A DNA stretch of 64,000 nucleotides from Welwitschia mirabilis (Eukaryota > Gnetophyta > Gnetopsida > Welwitschiales): contig JBOZIK010000001.1 in NCBI GenBank assembly GCA_051453625.1, forward strand, positions 265,146,298 to 265,210,297. Reading direction: 5' to 3'. Below the pieces are notes generated by a model. The model ran no database searches. It saw only the letters and a list, made by a program, of their open reading frames with translations, and was not told the origin of the DNA. Positions 25,636 through 36,754 of this stretch are shown here, piece by piece. Numbering within the stretch: position 1 is the first letter of the stretch; each line of letters begins with the position of its first letter. Both the position numbers and the translations under genes were made by a program.

Positions 25636-26713
25636 ATGAAAAATATTACATCACACTTTAAAACATTTAAAAAGACTACACTAAAACACAATGAAATGCA
25701 ATTTTTATCCAAATGATCTTCTATGAGAGATTAAGTGCTCTAGAATTTTATTTATCTTCTTCTACTTACATGAGATTTTATTTTCTTTTTTTCATAATTT
25801 ACCAATCCAAGTCTCATGTTTTACAGGTGCTTACTCCAAGAATGTTCTTCTATATGAGGAAGAATGGATTGAAAGAGGTGGAGGAGAAGGAGAAAAAGGA
25901 TTAGAATGGAATGATTTTCAACAAGTTTCTTACTCTTTTGGAAAGCTGTTGAAGATACATAAGAAGTAACATATGAAGGAATATAATAGANNNNNNNNNN
26001 NNNNNNNNNNNNNNNNNNNNNNNNNNNNNNNNNNNNNNNNNNNNNNNNNNNNNNNNNNNNNNNNNNNNNNNNNNNNNNNNNNNNNNNNNNNNNNNNNNNN
26101 NNNNNNNNNNNNNNNNNNNNNNNNNNNNNNNNNNNNNNNNNNNNNNNNNNNNNNNNNNNNNNNNNNNNNNNNNNNNNNNNNNNNNNNNNNNNNNNNNNNN
26201 NNNNNNNNNNNNNNNNNNNNNNNNNNNNNNNNNNNNNNNNNNNNNNNNNNNNNNNNNNNNNNNNNNNNNNNNNNNNNNNNNNNNNNNNNNNNNNNNNNNN
26301 NNNNNNNNNNNNNNNNNNNNNNNNNNNNNNNNNNNNNNNNNNNNNNNNNNNATGAAAAATATTACATCATACTTTAAAACATTTAAAAACACTACACCAA
26401 AACACACTGAAATGCAATTTCTATCCAAATGATCTTCTATGAGAAATTAAGTGCTCTAGCATTTTATTTATCTTCTTCTACTTACATGAGACTTTATTCT
26501 TCTTTTTTTTCATAATTTACCAATCCAAGTCTTGTGTTTTAAAGGTACTTACTTTAATAATGTTCTACTATATGAGGAAAAAGGAATTGGAAGAGGTGGA
26601 GGAGAAGGAGAAAAAGGATGAGGATGGAATGATCTTTAACAAGTTTCTTACCCTTTTGGAAAGTTGTTGAAGATATATAATAAGTAACATATGAAGGAAT
26701 AGAATAGATGGAA
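25636..26713. repeat. Duplicated segment pair flanking a 361-N gap (pair 10)
   Basis: 25636-25990 is repeated at 26352-26713 around a gap of 361 N (25991-26351), the only gap larger than 116 N here. Both copies contain a plus-strand GGA/GAA-rich run ('ggtggaggagaaggag', near 25879 and 26597). The gap may hide real sequence or, like the others, an overlap. Confidence 0.8.
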
Positions 26714-26960
26714 GATGGATCATGATGAATTTCTTCCTTTATCTAGTACTCTTATCCTTGCTATTCTTGATACTCTTCTTATTACTCCATTGGGATTCCA
26801 TTAGTATTATGATACTTTTGGACTTTAGTAATCTTAGGAGAAGTAATGGTTTCTATGTAAGGTCTCTCCCAACCTTCATAATATAAGGTTTGATGCAAGG
26901 TATTATGAATGATATCTGAGATAGCTTTGATAAAAGAAGGTTGCTCTTATGTTTTATGTG
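26700..26960 (-). pseudogene. Unidentified minus-strand coding-like remnant, Q-rich
   Basis: Read on the minus strand, one frame has protein-like composition, including 'ISDIIHNTLHQTLYYEGWER' and 'ETITSPKITKVQKYHNTNG', followed by a part where four stop codons sit in an E/Q-rich context and would be Gln if CAA or CAG had mutated to TAA or TAG. I do not recognise the protein. It could be a gag or accessory part of the same minus-strand element as the gag-like remnants at 30.5-33.7 kb. Confidence 0.35.
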
Positions 26961-27167
26961 GCTAATAACATTTCTAAACAACAATTTAGTAATTTCAAAG
27001 GGTTTATTACCCTAAATTATTCTAATGAGGCTTAAATAACCAATATAAGCATTTATGACATGTAATATAGGTAACATACTGCGAATGATAAATCTAAATA
27101 AGAAGTTGGTTTTTATGTAAAATCTAATACATAAGGGAACCTTTTTTATTAGGAGAATACTTACATT

Positions 27168-28440
27168 TAAGGTGTAAAAACAATATGCTAAAGTTTTTAT
27201 TAAAGTTAAAGGAGATGTTTAAAATGTTCTACCCTTAAGAATACTTAAAAATCAGTTAAAGAAATGGTAAAACAAGTGTGTTAAATACATGAGTGAATTA
27301 TTTAATGGCTTTCATTCTCAAATGATGTGTTTTTTAAAATTATAGAACTTTCTTGAAATAGTAAAATGCATTATATATCTTTAATAGGTAGTTCCACCCT
27401 CTTGTTTTAATTTTGAAAAAGGTAATACATGTGAACATGTCCAAAAATGAGTAAAAAATAAGCTTTTTAATAAAGCCATCCTTTTTTCAACTTATTTTAC
27501 TAGAAAACCATTAGAAATAAAAGAAAAGTAGAGAAAGGAAAGGAATGATAGAGATAAATAAATGTAAGAGAAAAATTTAAAAATGACATAGAAATCAGAT
27601 TTAGAAAGAAACCTTTATGAAAGATTAAAAAGAAAAAATGAAATTTATGAAATAAACTAAATACCCAAATTATGCAGCAGGGAGAGGATCATAAGAGATT
27701 TTAAACTATAGAAAATAAATGCATGAAACAACTTAAAGGTAGTGAAATAANNNNNNNNNNNNNNNNNNNNNNNNNNNNNNNNNNNNNNNNNNNNNNNNNN
27801 NNNNNNNNNNNNNNNNNNNNNNNNNNNNNNNNNNNNNNNNNNNNNNNNNNTTAAGGTGTAATAACAATATGCTAAAGTTTTTACTAAAGTAAAAGTGAGA
27901 TGTTTAAAATGTGCTACCCCTAAGAATACTTCAAAATTAGCTAAAGAAATGGTAAAACAAGTGTTTTTAATACATGATTGAATTATCCAATGGTTTTCAT
28001 TCTCAAATGATGTGTTTTTTAAAAAATTCCAAGACTTTCTTGGAATAGTAAAATGAATTACATAGATTTAATAGGCAGTTCCACCCTCCTATTTTAATTT
28101 TGAAAAGGTAATACATGTGAACATGTCAAAAAATGATTAAAAAAAAGATCTTCAATAAAGACATCGTTTTTTCCACTTATTTTTTTACAAAAACATTAAG
28201 AAATAAAAGAAAAATAGAGAAAGGAAAGAAATAATAGATATAAATAAATGGAAAAGAAAAATTTAAAAATGACATGGAAATCAGATTTAGAAAGAAACCT
28301 TTATGAAAGATTTAAAAAAATGAAATTTATGAAAAAAACTAAGTACCTTGAGTATGCAGTNNNNNNNNNNTCATGGTATATTTTAAACTCTAAAATATAT
28401 TTGCATGATATGGCATAAAGCTAGTGGAAAAAGTTATAAT
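27168..28440. repeat. Duplicated segment pair flanking a 100-N gap (pair 11)
   Basis: 27168-27750 is repeated from 27851 around the gap 27751-27850. The right copy contains a 10-N gap at 28361-28370; at the matching place the left copy has 'agggagagga', exactly ten bases between the same flanks ('tatgcag' and 'tcat'). No gene recognised. Confidence 0.85.
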
Positions 28441-29908
28441 AGATGGTAGCACTAATGTATCTATGCAAGTGCAGTGGTGTAGTAGAATATAACTAGGATG
28501 CAATATGGGCAAAATAATAGTGTCGTAGGTGTAGTAAAGAGGTAAAGAGATGTAAAGAATTTTAGAGATAAAGAGGAAAATTTATACCATTTGATCATCT
28601 AGATAATTAAATGGCTAAAATAAGTAATCACAAGGATTAAATGATGGATCGACATGTCATTTTAAAAAATGCACAACTATGTTTTTGTGGTGTGGTTTTA
28701 TCTTAAGAAAATAATGTTTAAAAATGCAATTTTAGGGATAGCAAAACATGAAATTTAATTAAAATACACCATTCATAAATATAAAAGATAGAATACCTAA
28801 ATTAATGGCCACATTTATAAATTTTATTATAATTTAAATGGATCAAAATGCAATGACAAACTAGGTATCTTCTAACTAAACCTATAAAAATCAAAAAATT
28901 AGTTATACTAATCTTTAAGTACTTAATCTAAAGAAATTAATCACAAAACGAATATCCAAGTTTCATATTTTCTTTCCACTTTTATCTTTTTCTTAATTAT
29001 ACTTTATTTCTTATTTCAAGAATTTAATCAAGCATGTTATTTTATGAAGGAGTTAATGGTACATTATTAGCAAGCATTTATAGCCTTGATGCAATTGAAT
29101 ATGCGATAAAGTAGATCATTAAAGATGCATTGCCAATATGTGTCCATAGCTCTGATGTAGCTAACTAAACCCAATTTTAGTTGACCAATAAATAATGTGC
29201 TTTTAGGAAAGGAGTTTTTTTTCCCCTAATTAATTCTTCTCAGGTTTAATAAATTTTGATGCACATGAAAGGCATCATTAGCTCATTATCCTAATTAAAG
29301 AAAATCTTGTTCTTGTAAAATAATTTAAAAGAAATTAACATAGTATAAGAGTAGATTCATTCTTTCAACTATATTTTTTAATTAGGAGACTTTAAGTGAT
29401 ATAATCTTAACAAGATAATTTAAAAATAAGAAAAACTTTTTCATAAATACTACAAGTAAACTTAAATTTTACCTAGTTATAATAACAAGGTAATCACTTA
29501 TTAATGATTTATTCATTAATGGTCATCAACAAAGATCATTTAAACTTGGAAATTCATAGACGAACAGAAGGAGAGATGGTTAGTAAGATTTATTAGGTAG
29601 TGCCAAAGTGGAATAAGTGGGTGATGAGGTTCAATATGATGATGATTTATTTTATGTTATGTCTGGTATTTTGGATTTTTAAAATAAAAATGTTTAAGGC
29701 AATGATTATACATGTGGTAGCATTTCAGTAATTTAAGATAAGAGAGATAGTTAAGCATAATTTTTTTAAATATTTTTATCTTTTTCTAAACTAGATCTAG
29801 CCTAAAAGAAATATTTATTCTAAAAGAAAAATATGATTGAAAACATAAAATGAAATTAAAAATTCTAAAAGATATTTTCCAAGGTAGTGCATGTGTGAAG
29901 GCTTAAGA
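28441..29908. other. Unassigned AT-rich sequence
   Basis: No coding domain, RNA gene or internal repeat recognised on either strand. Confidence 0.5.
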
Positions 29909-29989
29909 TAATAATGAATGCAAACTTTAGATGATGGATTGAACTTATGCAAGGAACTTTGAATTGGAAGGAAATCTTTCTAGATTTTT

Positions 29990-30240
29990 ATGCTTGAATC
30001 CATAAAATTTAGAAGAGCATCAACATAATAAAAAATTTTATGCACTCAAAATTAGAAATCATCCATCCTTTAGCCTATTCATGTTTGTTCAACAACTCAT
30101 GTAAGAGATCATTTTAAGATGAAGATAAAAGTGTGTTAGAGACCAATAGAGAAGGTGAGTGATCATGATAAAAATTTTCATAAGATAGTTCCAATGTTAA
30201 AGATGGTTTACCTTCTTCATTAACATATGGGTCTTACTTA
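29990..30240 (-). pseudogene. Pol linker-like remnant, minus strand (left copy)
   Basis: On the minus strand the order is 'EGKPSLTLELSYENFYHD', then 'LLSSS', stop, 'NDLLHELLNKHE', stop, 'AKGWMISNFEC'. This resembles the stretch between protease and RT of Athila/Tat polyproteins, where P-x-LELKxLPxHL is followed by SSxLxxxxExxLLxVLxxHKxAIGWTIxDIKGI. The match is moderate. It lies downstream of the gag-like remnant on the same strand, as expected for gag-pol order, but no protease was seen between them. Confidence 0.4.
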
Positions 30241-30469
30241 TAGATAAAGATAAAAGTGACATAGTTGGCTCAAGAAGTTATTGACAAAAAGGTTCTTCAT
30301 AGGATGGATTATGAATGGAATCTTTACTAATGTTTCTCCTCTTCATTAAGGTTACTAGGGGATTTTCCCTCATTTATTTGCACATTCAAAAATGGTTGTA
30401 GTTCAAAAAAGGATCCTTTATCAATGCGTACTATCTTATTAATATCACTTATTAATTCATATTTGGTGG

Positions 30470-31365
30470 TATAACTCTTAAGTATGTTGCATTTCTTAAA
30501 TGGTTACTTATTTTCTACTAATTTTTCATTGTTTGATATGTTTAAGTTCACTCTAAAGTATAGCCTACTTGTACATAATTTATTATTTTCTAGTGCATTA
30601 TTAAACATAAGATCCTTATAGCTTCTCTCATAGGTTTCTTCCTCATTTCTAAAGAATATGACTTGGGTATCATTGATTTTATTATCATCATTCTTTTAAA
30701 GTTTTCAAGACTCATAGGTTTATGAAATGTAGGAAGATCACCCTTTTTATATTAGTTAATAATACTAGTAATTTGAGCATTAGTCTGGGTTACTTATTGT
30801 AGAATTTATTTAAGATTTTCCATCATTTATTTATGAGGTTTGATGGTTTCTTAAATGTTTTTTTCTTCTAGAGAATGTAAAGATGATTCAGGAATGTTAG
30901 AAGAGATGTGGGAGAAACCTTCTAAGAATCTCTATATGGTATCTTTAAAAAAAGCTGATGAGGTTTGTTAAGTGTACAAAGATGCAAGATCTGAGTTAAG
31001 TAATGAAGAATATAAAAAGGGAGATAAATGGTAAGGATTGTGAGAGGTAGTTGAAGGCATGTGATCAAACTCTCTTTATCCAAAATAAGGATTTTCAGAC
31101 CCAAGATTATAAAGAGATAGATCTATGTATGGAGGGGGTTTTAGACTCTTAAGATATTTTCCCAAGGTTTGCCTGGTGTTAGAAGGATTTGTAGGTTTTA
31201 AATGGTATGGATTGTATTGAAGGTAATTCTTTAGAGGTTGAATATAATCTCTTATAGTTTACTTAAGTTGAACATGATTCTAAAAATCATAGGAATTTTC
31301 ATAGTTCCCATAGATAGGTTGTAGTTTAAGAGGTATTTCAAATAGATCACGTGCCCAACTCATGA
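30470..31365 (-). pseudogene. Gag-like remnant of unknown lineage, minus strand (left copy)
   Basis: From the ATG at 31363-31365 on the minus strand a frame of roughly 300 codons can be followed, interrupted mainly by TAA/TAG. It reads 'MSWARDLFEIPLKLQPIYGN' and later 'LKPPPYIDLSLYNLGSENPY', then a Ser/His-rich part, then 'TQTNAQITSI' and 'KKGDLPTFHKPMSLENF'. The last part resembles gag tails of Athila-type elements (a Q/N-rich helix, then KG.LP). The N-terminal part matches nothing I recognise. If it is gag, the order gag then pol-linker on the minus strand is consistent. The 60-codon frame at 30922-31104 is a shifted reading of the same stretch. Confidence 0.45.
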
Positions 31366-31845
31366 TGAGATTTAGAAAATTATTAGTAGAATTTACTATA
31401 GGATTACCTTTTTTTCAACTTTTTAATGTTTTAGGGGAGGCCCAATATCAGAAAGGTTTTAAGAGGTCTAAAAGAGGTTATAGGCAAAATTTGAGCAGGA
31501 AAATCATGAAAAAGCCGTGGCACTGACAATGTCAACATTTTTTTAAAAAATGTATTAAAATAAGAAGTGCAATAAGTTCTTAACTATGAAAGTATTTCAC
31601 ATTATGGGGCATAGAAAAAGTTGGCAAAAAAATAAAAATGGCTAAGTATAAACAAACTAATTGGCACAGAAAAACCCTACAAAGTAGAAATTTTATGAAA
31701 TTAATAGAAATATGAAAACTGCACATAGAAATGAAACTAGCAACTAAAATAAATCTTGTAAAAAATAAAAATGAAAGGGGAAAAAAGTAAGCCTTGTTTA
31801 AGTTTTATCATTTTTTTTAATCCTCTTTTAAATCAAAACCTTTGC

Positions 31846-32147
31846 TGTAAAGATATAGCATGATTTGTCTAATATTCTACCTTTACTCTAATGCTTTATA
31901 TATTCATAAAACATAAACTTAGATCATCAAGTTATGATGTCTTGATCACAGTGACATAATCTCATTCACCATATGAGTATCAGTGAATTTAATGATCACG
32001 TGGTCCTTCATAGCCTTCATGAACATAGTAAGGACACTTGTACTTAGGATCTATAACATAACAATAACCACAACCAAAAGTTAATTTTAGAGAATTTACT
32101 TAGTCCTAAAAATATTGATGATGTAGTCTCACCTAATGATTAATAGC
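31846..32147. repeat. LTR-like terminal segment similar to 23386-23680
   Basis: Starts with TG and follows the same landmark order as 23386-23680 and 23996-24290 (for example '.aaaacataaa.tta', '.atcaagtt', 'cttcatagcc'). It lies just upstream, on the minus strand, of the gag-like remnant, where a 5' LTR of a minus-strand element would be. It is truncated by the gap at 32148. No convincing primer-binding site was seen next to it. Confidence 0.5.
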
Positions 32148-32299
32148 NNNNNNNNNNNNNNNNNNNNNNNNNNNNNNNNNNNNNNNNNNNNNNNNNNNNN
32201 NNNNNNNNNNNNNNNNNNNNNNNNNNNNNNNNNNNNNNNNNNNNNNNGATAATAATGAATGCAAACTTTGAATGATGGATTGAATTTATGTAAGACACT

Positions 32300-32740
32300 T
32301 TGAGTTGGAAGGAAATCCTTATAGATTTTTATGCTTAGACCCATAAAATTTGGAAGAGCATCAACATAAGAAATAAAATTAATGCAATTGAAATTAGAAA
32401 TCATCCATCCTTTAGCTTATTCATGTTTGTTTAACAAATCATGTAAGTGATCATTTTGAGATGAAGTAAAAGCGTGTTGGAGACAAATAGAGAAGGTGAA
32501 TGATCATGACAAAAAATTTCATAAGATAGTTTTAATGTTAAAGATGGTTTACCTTCTTCGTTGAGGCATGGATCTTGCTTATAGATAAAGATAAATGTGA
32601 CATAGTTGGCTCAAGAAGTTGTTGACAAAAAGATTCTTCATAGGATGAATCATGAATGGAATCTTTACTAATGTTATTATATTCATTAAGGTTAATAGGG
32701 GACTTTCCCTTATGTGTTTGCACAACCAACAATGGTTGTA
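32300..32740 (-). pseudogene. Pol linker-like remnant, minus strand (right copy)
   Basis: Sister of 29990-30240. Open stretches include 'KDSIHDSSYEESFCQQLLEP' (64-codon frame 32538-32732) and 'MISNFNCINFISYVDALPNF' (32129-32404, running into the gap). The first part is longer open here than in the left copy. Function not established. Confidence 0.4.
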
Positions 32741-32799
32741 GTTCAAAAAATGGTTTTTTATCAATGCTTACTCTCTTATTAGTATCATTTATTGATTCA

Positions 32800-33690
32800 T
32801 ATTTGATTTAAAAAAGGGATTTTCCTTAAATGGTTTCTCATTTTCTACTAATTTCTCATCATTTAATATGTTTAAGTTTACTCTAAGGTATAGCCTACTT
32901 ATACATAATTTATTATTTTCTAGGGCATTACTAAATACAAAATCCTTATAGCTTCTCTCAAAGGATTTTTTCTCATTTCTAAAGAATATTACTTGGGTAT
33001 CATTAATTTTATTATTATCATTATTTTAAAGTTTTTAAGACTCATAGGCTTATGAAATGTAGGAATATCACCCTTTTCTATTGGTTAAAAATACTAGTAA
33101 TTTGAGCATTAGTCTAGGTTATTTATTGAAGAATTTATTTAATATTTTCCATGATTTATTTATGAGGTTTGATGGTTCCTTAGATGTTTTTTCTTCTAAA
33201 GAATGTAAATATGGTTAAGAAATCTTAGAAGAGATGTGGGAGACACCTTCTAAGAATCTCTATAGAATATCTTTGAAAAAATGTGACGAGGTTTGTTAAG
33301 TGTACGAATATGAAAGACCTTAGTTAATTAATGAAGAATATAAAAAGGGATATAAATGGTAAGGATTGTGAGAGGCAGTTGAAGGCATGTGATCAAACTC
33401 TCTTTATTCAAAATAAGGATTTCAAGACCCAAGATTATAAAGAAATTAATCTATGTATAGAGGTGGTTTTAGGATTTTAAGGTATTATTCCAAGATTTAC
33501 CTAGTGTCAAAAGGATCTCTAGGTTTTAAATGGTATGGGTTATATTAAAGGTAATTTTCTAAAGATTAAATATAATTCCCTATAGTTTTTAAAGATTAAA
33601 TATAGTTTTGAAAATTATAGAAATTTTCAAAGTTTCCATAGACAGGTTATAGTTTAGAAGGCATTTCAAGCGCATTGTCTGCCTAAATCA
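32800..33690 (-). pseudogene. Gag-like remnant, minus strand (right copy)
   Basis: Sister of 30470-31365 at about 10 percent divergence, with additional indels; the start ATG is not preserved in the same form. Stops differ in part from the left copy, so the two copies decayed separately. Confidence 0.4.
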
Positions 33691-34081
33691 TGTTAGGTAT
33701 TAAAAAATGATTATTAAAATTCAATATAAAGCTATTTTTTCTTAAGTTTTTAAGGATTTATTGGAGGATTAATATTAAAAATGTCTTAGAGCATTCAAGA
33801 GAAGTTACCATAGAACATTGGAAGGTTTCTAAGCAATAAGGCTAGTGGTGTCAATTAGGGAAGGTGGTGGTGCTAGTTGTTTGAAATAAAACACTTCAAA
33901 AACATACAAAGGGAATGTCAGGTCTATGAAAAATGATTCATATTTCAAAGTCTTAGAAAATATTAATAAAAAATAGAATAAGTACAACTTGGAAATACAA
34001 CCTAGGAAAATAATATTTAAATGTTTTATTAATTTTAGAATTTTATTATCAATCATCTCAGAACTTGAATTCTAATATTGT

Positions 34082-34300
34082 ACTTGAGTGTTTAACATTA
34101 CACTTAAGTGTCCAACATCAAACTTGGGTGCCTGATGTTATACTTAAGTGTTTGATGTTGCACTTGGTCTTGTAATGCTCCAACACCTTATACTCAACTT
34201 TGACTCTGCTCACGTCGTTAAAGTTTACTCTATGACGAAGGCTCTAATGTTGCACTTGGGTTTCTAACATCACACTTGAATATCCAATATCACACTAGGT
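34082..34300. repeat. 20-bp minisatellite, two short arrays
   Basis: Four 20-bp units in tandem at 34082-34161, each starting 'actt' ('acttgagtgtttaacattac', 'acttaagtgtccaacatcaa', 'acttgggtgcctgatgttat', 'acttaagtgtttgatgttgc'), and two more at 34254-34293. More diverged units seem to continue to about 34460. The second half of unit 2 (caacatcaa) is the exact reverse complement of part of unit 4 (ttgatgttg), so the array can fold back on itself. Because 20 is not a multiple of three, a coding repeat is unlikely. It may be part of the 5' LTR of the chromovirus downstream, but the visible 3' LTR sequence does not show it. Confidence 0.75.
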
Positions 34301-34344
34301 CTCGATATGATTTTGTACCTATCATTTTACTCTAGTACTTCCTA

Positions 34345-34860
34345 TCTTACTTCCTTCTATTTGTGAGAAAAGTTGACATTGCAGTTAGATATATGATATT
34401 GTACTTGAAAATGCTTAATGTTTTAGTTTAACTTTGGCACTTCTGCATCCTCTAACATTATACTTGGAGTACCTAATGATATGCCTTTCTAATGGTTATC
34501 ACATGCAGAACCCACATCATCAATAGTCATTATGATAATTGCTAACTAATGTNNNNNNNNNNNNNNNNNNNNNNNNNNNNNNNNNNNNNNNNNNNNNNNN
34601 NNNNNNNNNNNNNNNNNNNNNNNNNNNNNNNNNNNNNNNNNNNNNNNNNNNNCTTCATCCTACTTATGAAAAAATTTTAACATTGCATTTAGATGTATGA
34701 TGTTGCACTTGGAAATGCTTAATGTTGCAGTTTGACTCTAGCACTTTTGCACCCTCTAGCATTACACTTGGAGTACTTGATGATACACCTTTTTAATAGT
34801 TATCATAAGGGGAACCCACATCATGAATAGTCATTATGACAATTGGTAACTAATGTAGTA
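34345..34860. repeat. Duplicated segment pair flanking a 100-N gap (pair 13)
   Basis: 34345-34552 is repeated at 34653-34860 around the gap 34553-34652. Both end at 'actaatgt'. Confidence 0.85.
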
Positions 34861-34901
34861 ACCACCATTTAGTTAATAATACCTAACTCCTATACTAGTA
34901 C

Positions 34902-34918
34902 TATAAAAAGATATAAAA
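34902..34918 (+). promoter_or_regulatory. TATA-like element upstream of the chromovirus gag
   Basis: 'tataaaaagatataaaa' lies about 100 bases before the first gag-like codon. In AT-rich DNA such strings are common, so the call depends on position only; it could be the TATA box of a poorly preserved 5' LTR. Confidence 0.25.
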
Positions 34919-35010
34919 TCCAAAATAAAAGGGTGGAGACTAATCTTAGAGAAAAAGTAGAATAAAAAGAGGCATATGAGTTTAGAAGGACATAGAACCA
35001 ACTATGTATT

Positions 35011-36020
35011 ATAGATAAAAAAGTAAATGAAAGAATAAATGAAATAGAGACACAACTAGATCACATGCGCTCTCAGAATGAACTTTTTGCTAGTAGGATT
35101 AATAGCCTTCTTTCTCACTTAGAAGAATAACCCATTGAACAAAACCTTAGGACATCTGAAAAAGAACCATCTACATTAAGAAAAACACTTCATTTGATAT
35201 AGTCAAACTTTAAAACCTCCAAATGAGATTACTAAATATAGAGGCTAACCTTTAATCCTTTCTATCTAATTGAGCAAATTGTTCTAGCACAAAACAATGG
35301 AAAAGAGAGGAAATCACTAAAATTATATGCCTAAAAACATAATAAGAAAAAGTGGANNNNNNNNNNNNNNNNNNNNNNNNNNNNNNNNNNNNNNNNNNNN
35401 NNNNNNNNNNNNNNNNNNNNNNNNNNNNNNNNNNNNNNNNNNNNNNNNNNNNNNNNTATAGAGGCTAACATTTAAGTCTTTCTATCTAATTGAACAAATA
35501 GTTCTAGCACAGAATAATAGAAGAAAGAGGAAGTTACTAAAATTATATGCCTAAAAACATAAGAAGAAAAAGTAAGAACAAGTGAATAAGCCATGGACCT
35601 AGAAAATAGAAAATTATTTTGACCTCCAAAATGTTCCATCAGAATGAAGATGTGAATATGCCATTATCTTTCTTGTAGGTAGTGCATAGGAGTAATGGTC
35701 CTAGTACTAGTAGAAACACCCTTAACAAGTACCTTGGGATACTATTATGGAGGAATTATAAAATAAATTTATCCGTAAATATTTCATAAAAGGTCAAATG
35801 ATGGAATTTCAATTCCTCTATTTTAGAAAATGTCCACTTAATAGACATTGGTCTAAATTCTAGTGCTTGATGAATTATCAAAAGAATTTATCTGAGCCAT
35901 AGTTAATCAATGATTTCATGAGCATCTTATCACCTAAACTCAAAGCATTCTTTACACTTTAGAAATCCAATTAATCAAAGATGCCTACTAAAAGATGAAA
36001 CATTACCTTTAAGGGTAGGA
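35011..36020 (+). pseudogene. gag: Chromovirus gag remnant
   Basis: The N-terminal part from 35011 reads 'DKKVNERINEIETQLDHMRS', a coiled-coil-like start; the expected ATG is ATA. The capsid core is at 35735-36020: 'WDTIMEEL', stop, 'NKFIRKYF', then 'QMMEFQFLYFRK', matching W.xxxxELxxxFxxxYFPxxxxxxxxxxFxxLxQ of Ty3/gypsy gag. Stops in this frame fall where Gln is expected. The gap 35357-35456 and its duplicated flanks (35239-35575) lie inside. Zinc knuckle not clearly seen. Confidence 0.75.
35239..35575. repeat. Duplicated segment pair flanking a 100-N gap (pair 14)
   Basis: 35239-35356 is repeated at 35457-35575 around the gap 35357-35456, starting with 'tatagaggctaac' in both. Confidence 0.85.
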
Positions 36021-36299
36021 AAAGTAATGGAATAAGTTCTATAACTCTTAAGTAAATAAATCTAACTTGACAAACATACCATTGGCATATGAGACATATA
36101 GAATTAATATTACCTACTACAACTTTCATAAGAAAGAACATATTACCAAGATTATCTATTCATAACTCAAGCACCAAACATTCCTTAGAACAACTAGCCT
36201 TAAGCCTCATAAAATTTAGTCCTACTATCAAAAAGGCTGTATGCCATCATTTAAATAGGTATGACTCATAATTAATACTCTGTCTTAGAATTACATGGC

Positions 36300-36600
36300 T
36301 GAATTTCATCCTTCTTTATTTCATTTCTAGTAGGTAGTGGTGCCTTTCATAATTTTATCTCTTTAGCACTATTCTATAAATCAAACATTACTCCCTTTAA
36401 GAAATAAAAATCTATAATAGGGATTGTAAAAGGTAATTTTCTTACACAGGATGGGACTGCCACCCTCATCAATTACACCATTCATGGTTTGAATTTTAGA
36501 GACAAGTTTTATTTTTTTCACATTAGAGAATATTATGCCATTTTAGGAATTCTTTTTTAATTAGATATAATGCATGAATTAATTTTCACTAATACATTTT
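36300..36600 (+). pseudogene. Chromovirus aspartic protease remnant, catalytic Asp lost
   Basis: The active-site region reads 'VGSGAFHNFISLALF' (36330-36374) where the family has xxDSGATHxFIS. The Asp codon GAT is GGT (36333-36335), so the enzyme would be dead. In the same frame follow 'VKGNFLTQDG', 'YTIHGLNFRDKFY' and 'ILGILF', matching the flap and the C-terminal ILGMDWL region. Only two or three stops in about 90 codons, so this is one of the better preserved parts. Confidence 0.85.
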
Positions 36601-36754
36601 ATTGCTCATAACTTCATTTAGATAATGAATCTTAAAGGGAAAGGAAGAAAATAAGAGAGCATTCCTAACCCCCACCTAAGAAGATCTTCAAAACTATTAA
36701 AAGGGAATAGGTGTTCATCACCCTAATATAGGAAGAAAGCTATAAAGAATATCA

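Larger units (their letters stand above)
29909..33810. repeat. Duplicated segment pair flanking a 100-N gap (pair 12)
   Basis: 29909-31482 is repeated at 32248-33810. Unlike most pairs, the left copy does not end at the gap (32148-32247): it continues for about 665 bases (31483-32147) with no counterpart in the right copy, which instead runs into different sequence after 33810. The copies therefore lie in different contexts, for example two insertions or two rearranged haplotypes. Confidence 0.8.

Noticed and set aside
25901-26428. Long reading frames of 175 and 134 codons on both strands
   Set aside because: They consist almost entirely of the 361-N gap translated as unknown residues; there is no real sequence behind them.
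33829-34056. 75-codon minus-strand reading frame
   Set aside because: Hydrophobic low-information translation with no sister copy and no domain; not distinguishable from chance.
34082-34300. Repeat array considered as a CRISPR
   Set aside because: Units are contiguous 20-mers without spacers and the context is a plant retroelement.
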